From Marchantia polymorpha subsp. ruderalis (Eukaryota > Streptophyta > Marchantiopsida > Marchantiales > Marchantiaceae), in assembly GCA_037833965.1 (NCBI GenBank), contig AP031351.1, positions 22,518,501-22,582,500 of the forward strand: a stretch of 64,000 bases of DNA, read 5' to 3'. The stretch's first letter is position 1. Each line of letters opens with the position of its first letter. The translations under genes and the position numbers were made by a program. The notes under the pieces are model-generated. The model saw nothing but the letters and a program-made list of their open reading frames with translations. It was not told the DNA's origin and searched no databases. Below are positions 63,481-64,000 of this stretch, in pieces.

Positions 63481-64000
63481 CCTAATGCAACTAGAGTGCT
63501 TAACTCCACCCCCACTTTCACATCAATCGAACACTCCAATATTAGGACTATTGGCGAGATGTGCAAGTTTGATATGTATTTCTCTACAAAGAGGCATGCA
63601 ATATTGAAGCTTGAGCCTGATACCCTAAACTTGAGGTGACGATGATGCGACTGATGACTGTATCCTGCTCAACCCTAACCATGACTCCGTAATCAAAGAG
63701 AAACTGACTCCGTAATCATCAATTTATCACTGCTAAAGAGATGACTCCCATAACTAATATGAGTTCTGTAAGTTGAGTCGAGGTACCAACCAGGATATCT
63801 TACTTTCTCAACCTTCCTCTCAACACTCATTTTGCCAAAATCACTCTCTTCATAATCTGATAACCTTCCTCACCCAATCTAGCTCTCTCATTCTTCTTTA
63901 CCACTCTCTTGTGCGCCTGTGTTCTTGTGTTAGAAGCATCTGAGCTCTATTAAGACATCATTCTGCACTAGGAGCTGAAATGACCTCTCTCTTACCAAAT

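Larger units (their letters stand above)
61740..64000 (+). other. Probable long intron or 3' flank of the DCD gene with inserted DNA
   Basis: No further exon of the DCD gene was recognised. The stretch contains inverted repeats, a tRNA-Glu-like remnant, a group II reverse transcriptase-like fragment and copia-like end signals. This suggests it was built by insertions. Confidence 0.5.

Overview
The window looks like nuclear DNA of a land plant, most likely a bryophyte or other early-diverging lineage. Genes are split by many short GT-AG introns, and the best-matching families are plant types: a CstF77 with a plant-type tail, a BAC1-type carrier, and a DCD-domain protein starting MGAGR. Genic DNA of near-balanced composition alternates with very AT-rich blocks full of decayed Ty1/copia and LINE remnants. 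The species cannot be named from the sequence alone.

Layout: 1-2,400 is moderately GC-rich with no gene I can support. 2,400-17,600 is an AT-rich repeat block holding a nearly full-length but broken copia element on the minus strand (about 3,762-8,945), a heavily deleted second copia remnant (about 13,270-15,394) and a MITE-like element with terminal inverted repeats (15,881-16,176). 17,600-19,486 is GC-richer and apparently intergenic. 19,487-26,163 (minus) encodes Integrator subunit 9. 29,219-41,064 (plus) encodes cleavage stimulation factor 77. 42,238-46,443 (plus) encodes a carboxypeptidase Q-type M28 peptidase. 47,936-50,993 (plus) encodes a mitochondrial basic amino acid carrier of the BAC1 type. 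51,000-57,300 is mostly AT-rich and carries a LINE remnant. 57,303-61,739 and beyond (plus) is a DCD-domain gene whose 3' part is not visible. Its last visible intron or 3' flank (61,740-64,000) holds a damaged tRNA-Glu(CTC) copy, three perfect inverted repeats, a fragment resembling a group II intron reverse transcriptase, and copia-like end signals.

I rebuilt the gene models by reading splice signals and frame. For CSTF77, the peptidase and the carrier, the exons sum to uninterrupted frames of 837, 502 and 330 residues. INTS9 and CSTF77 are divergent neighbours, and both act in RNA 3'-end formation (INTS9 in snRNA processing, CstF77 in mRNA cleavage and polyadenylation). Whether this pairing matters is only inference. 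The other genes have no evident shared pathway. I found no clear new system. The most unusual stretch is the mosaic at 62.4-63.5 kb.
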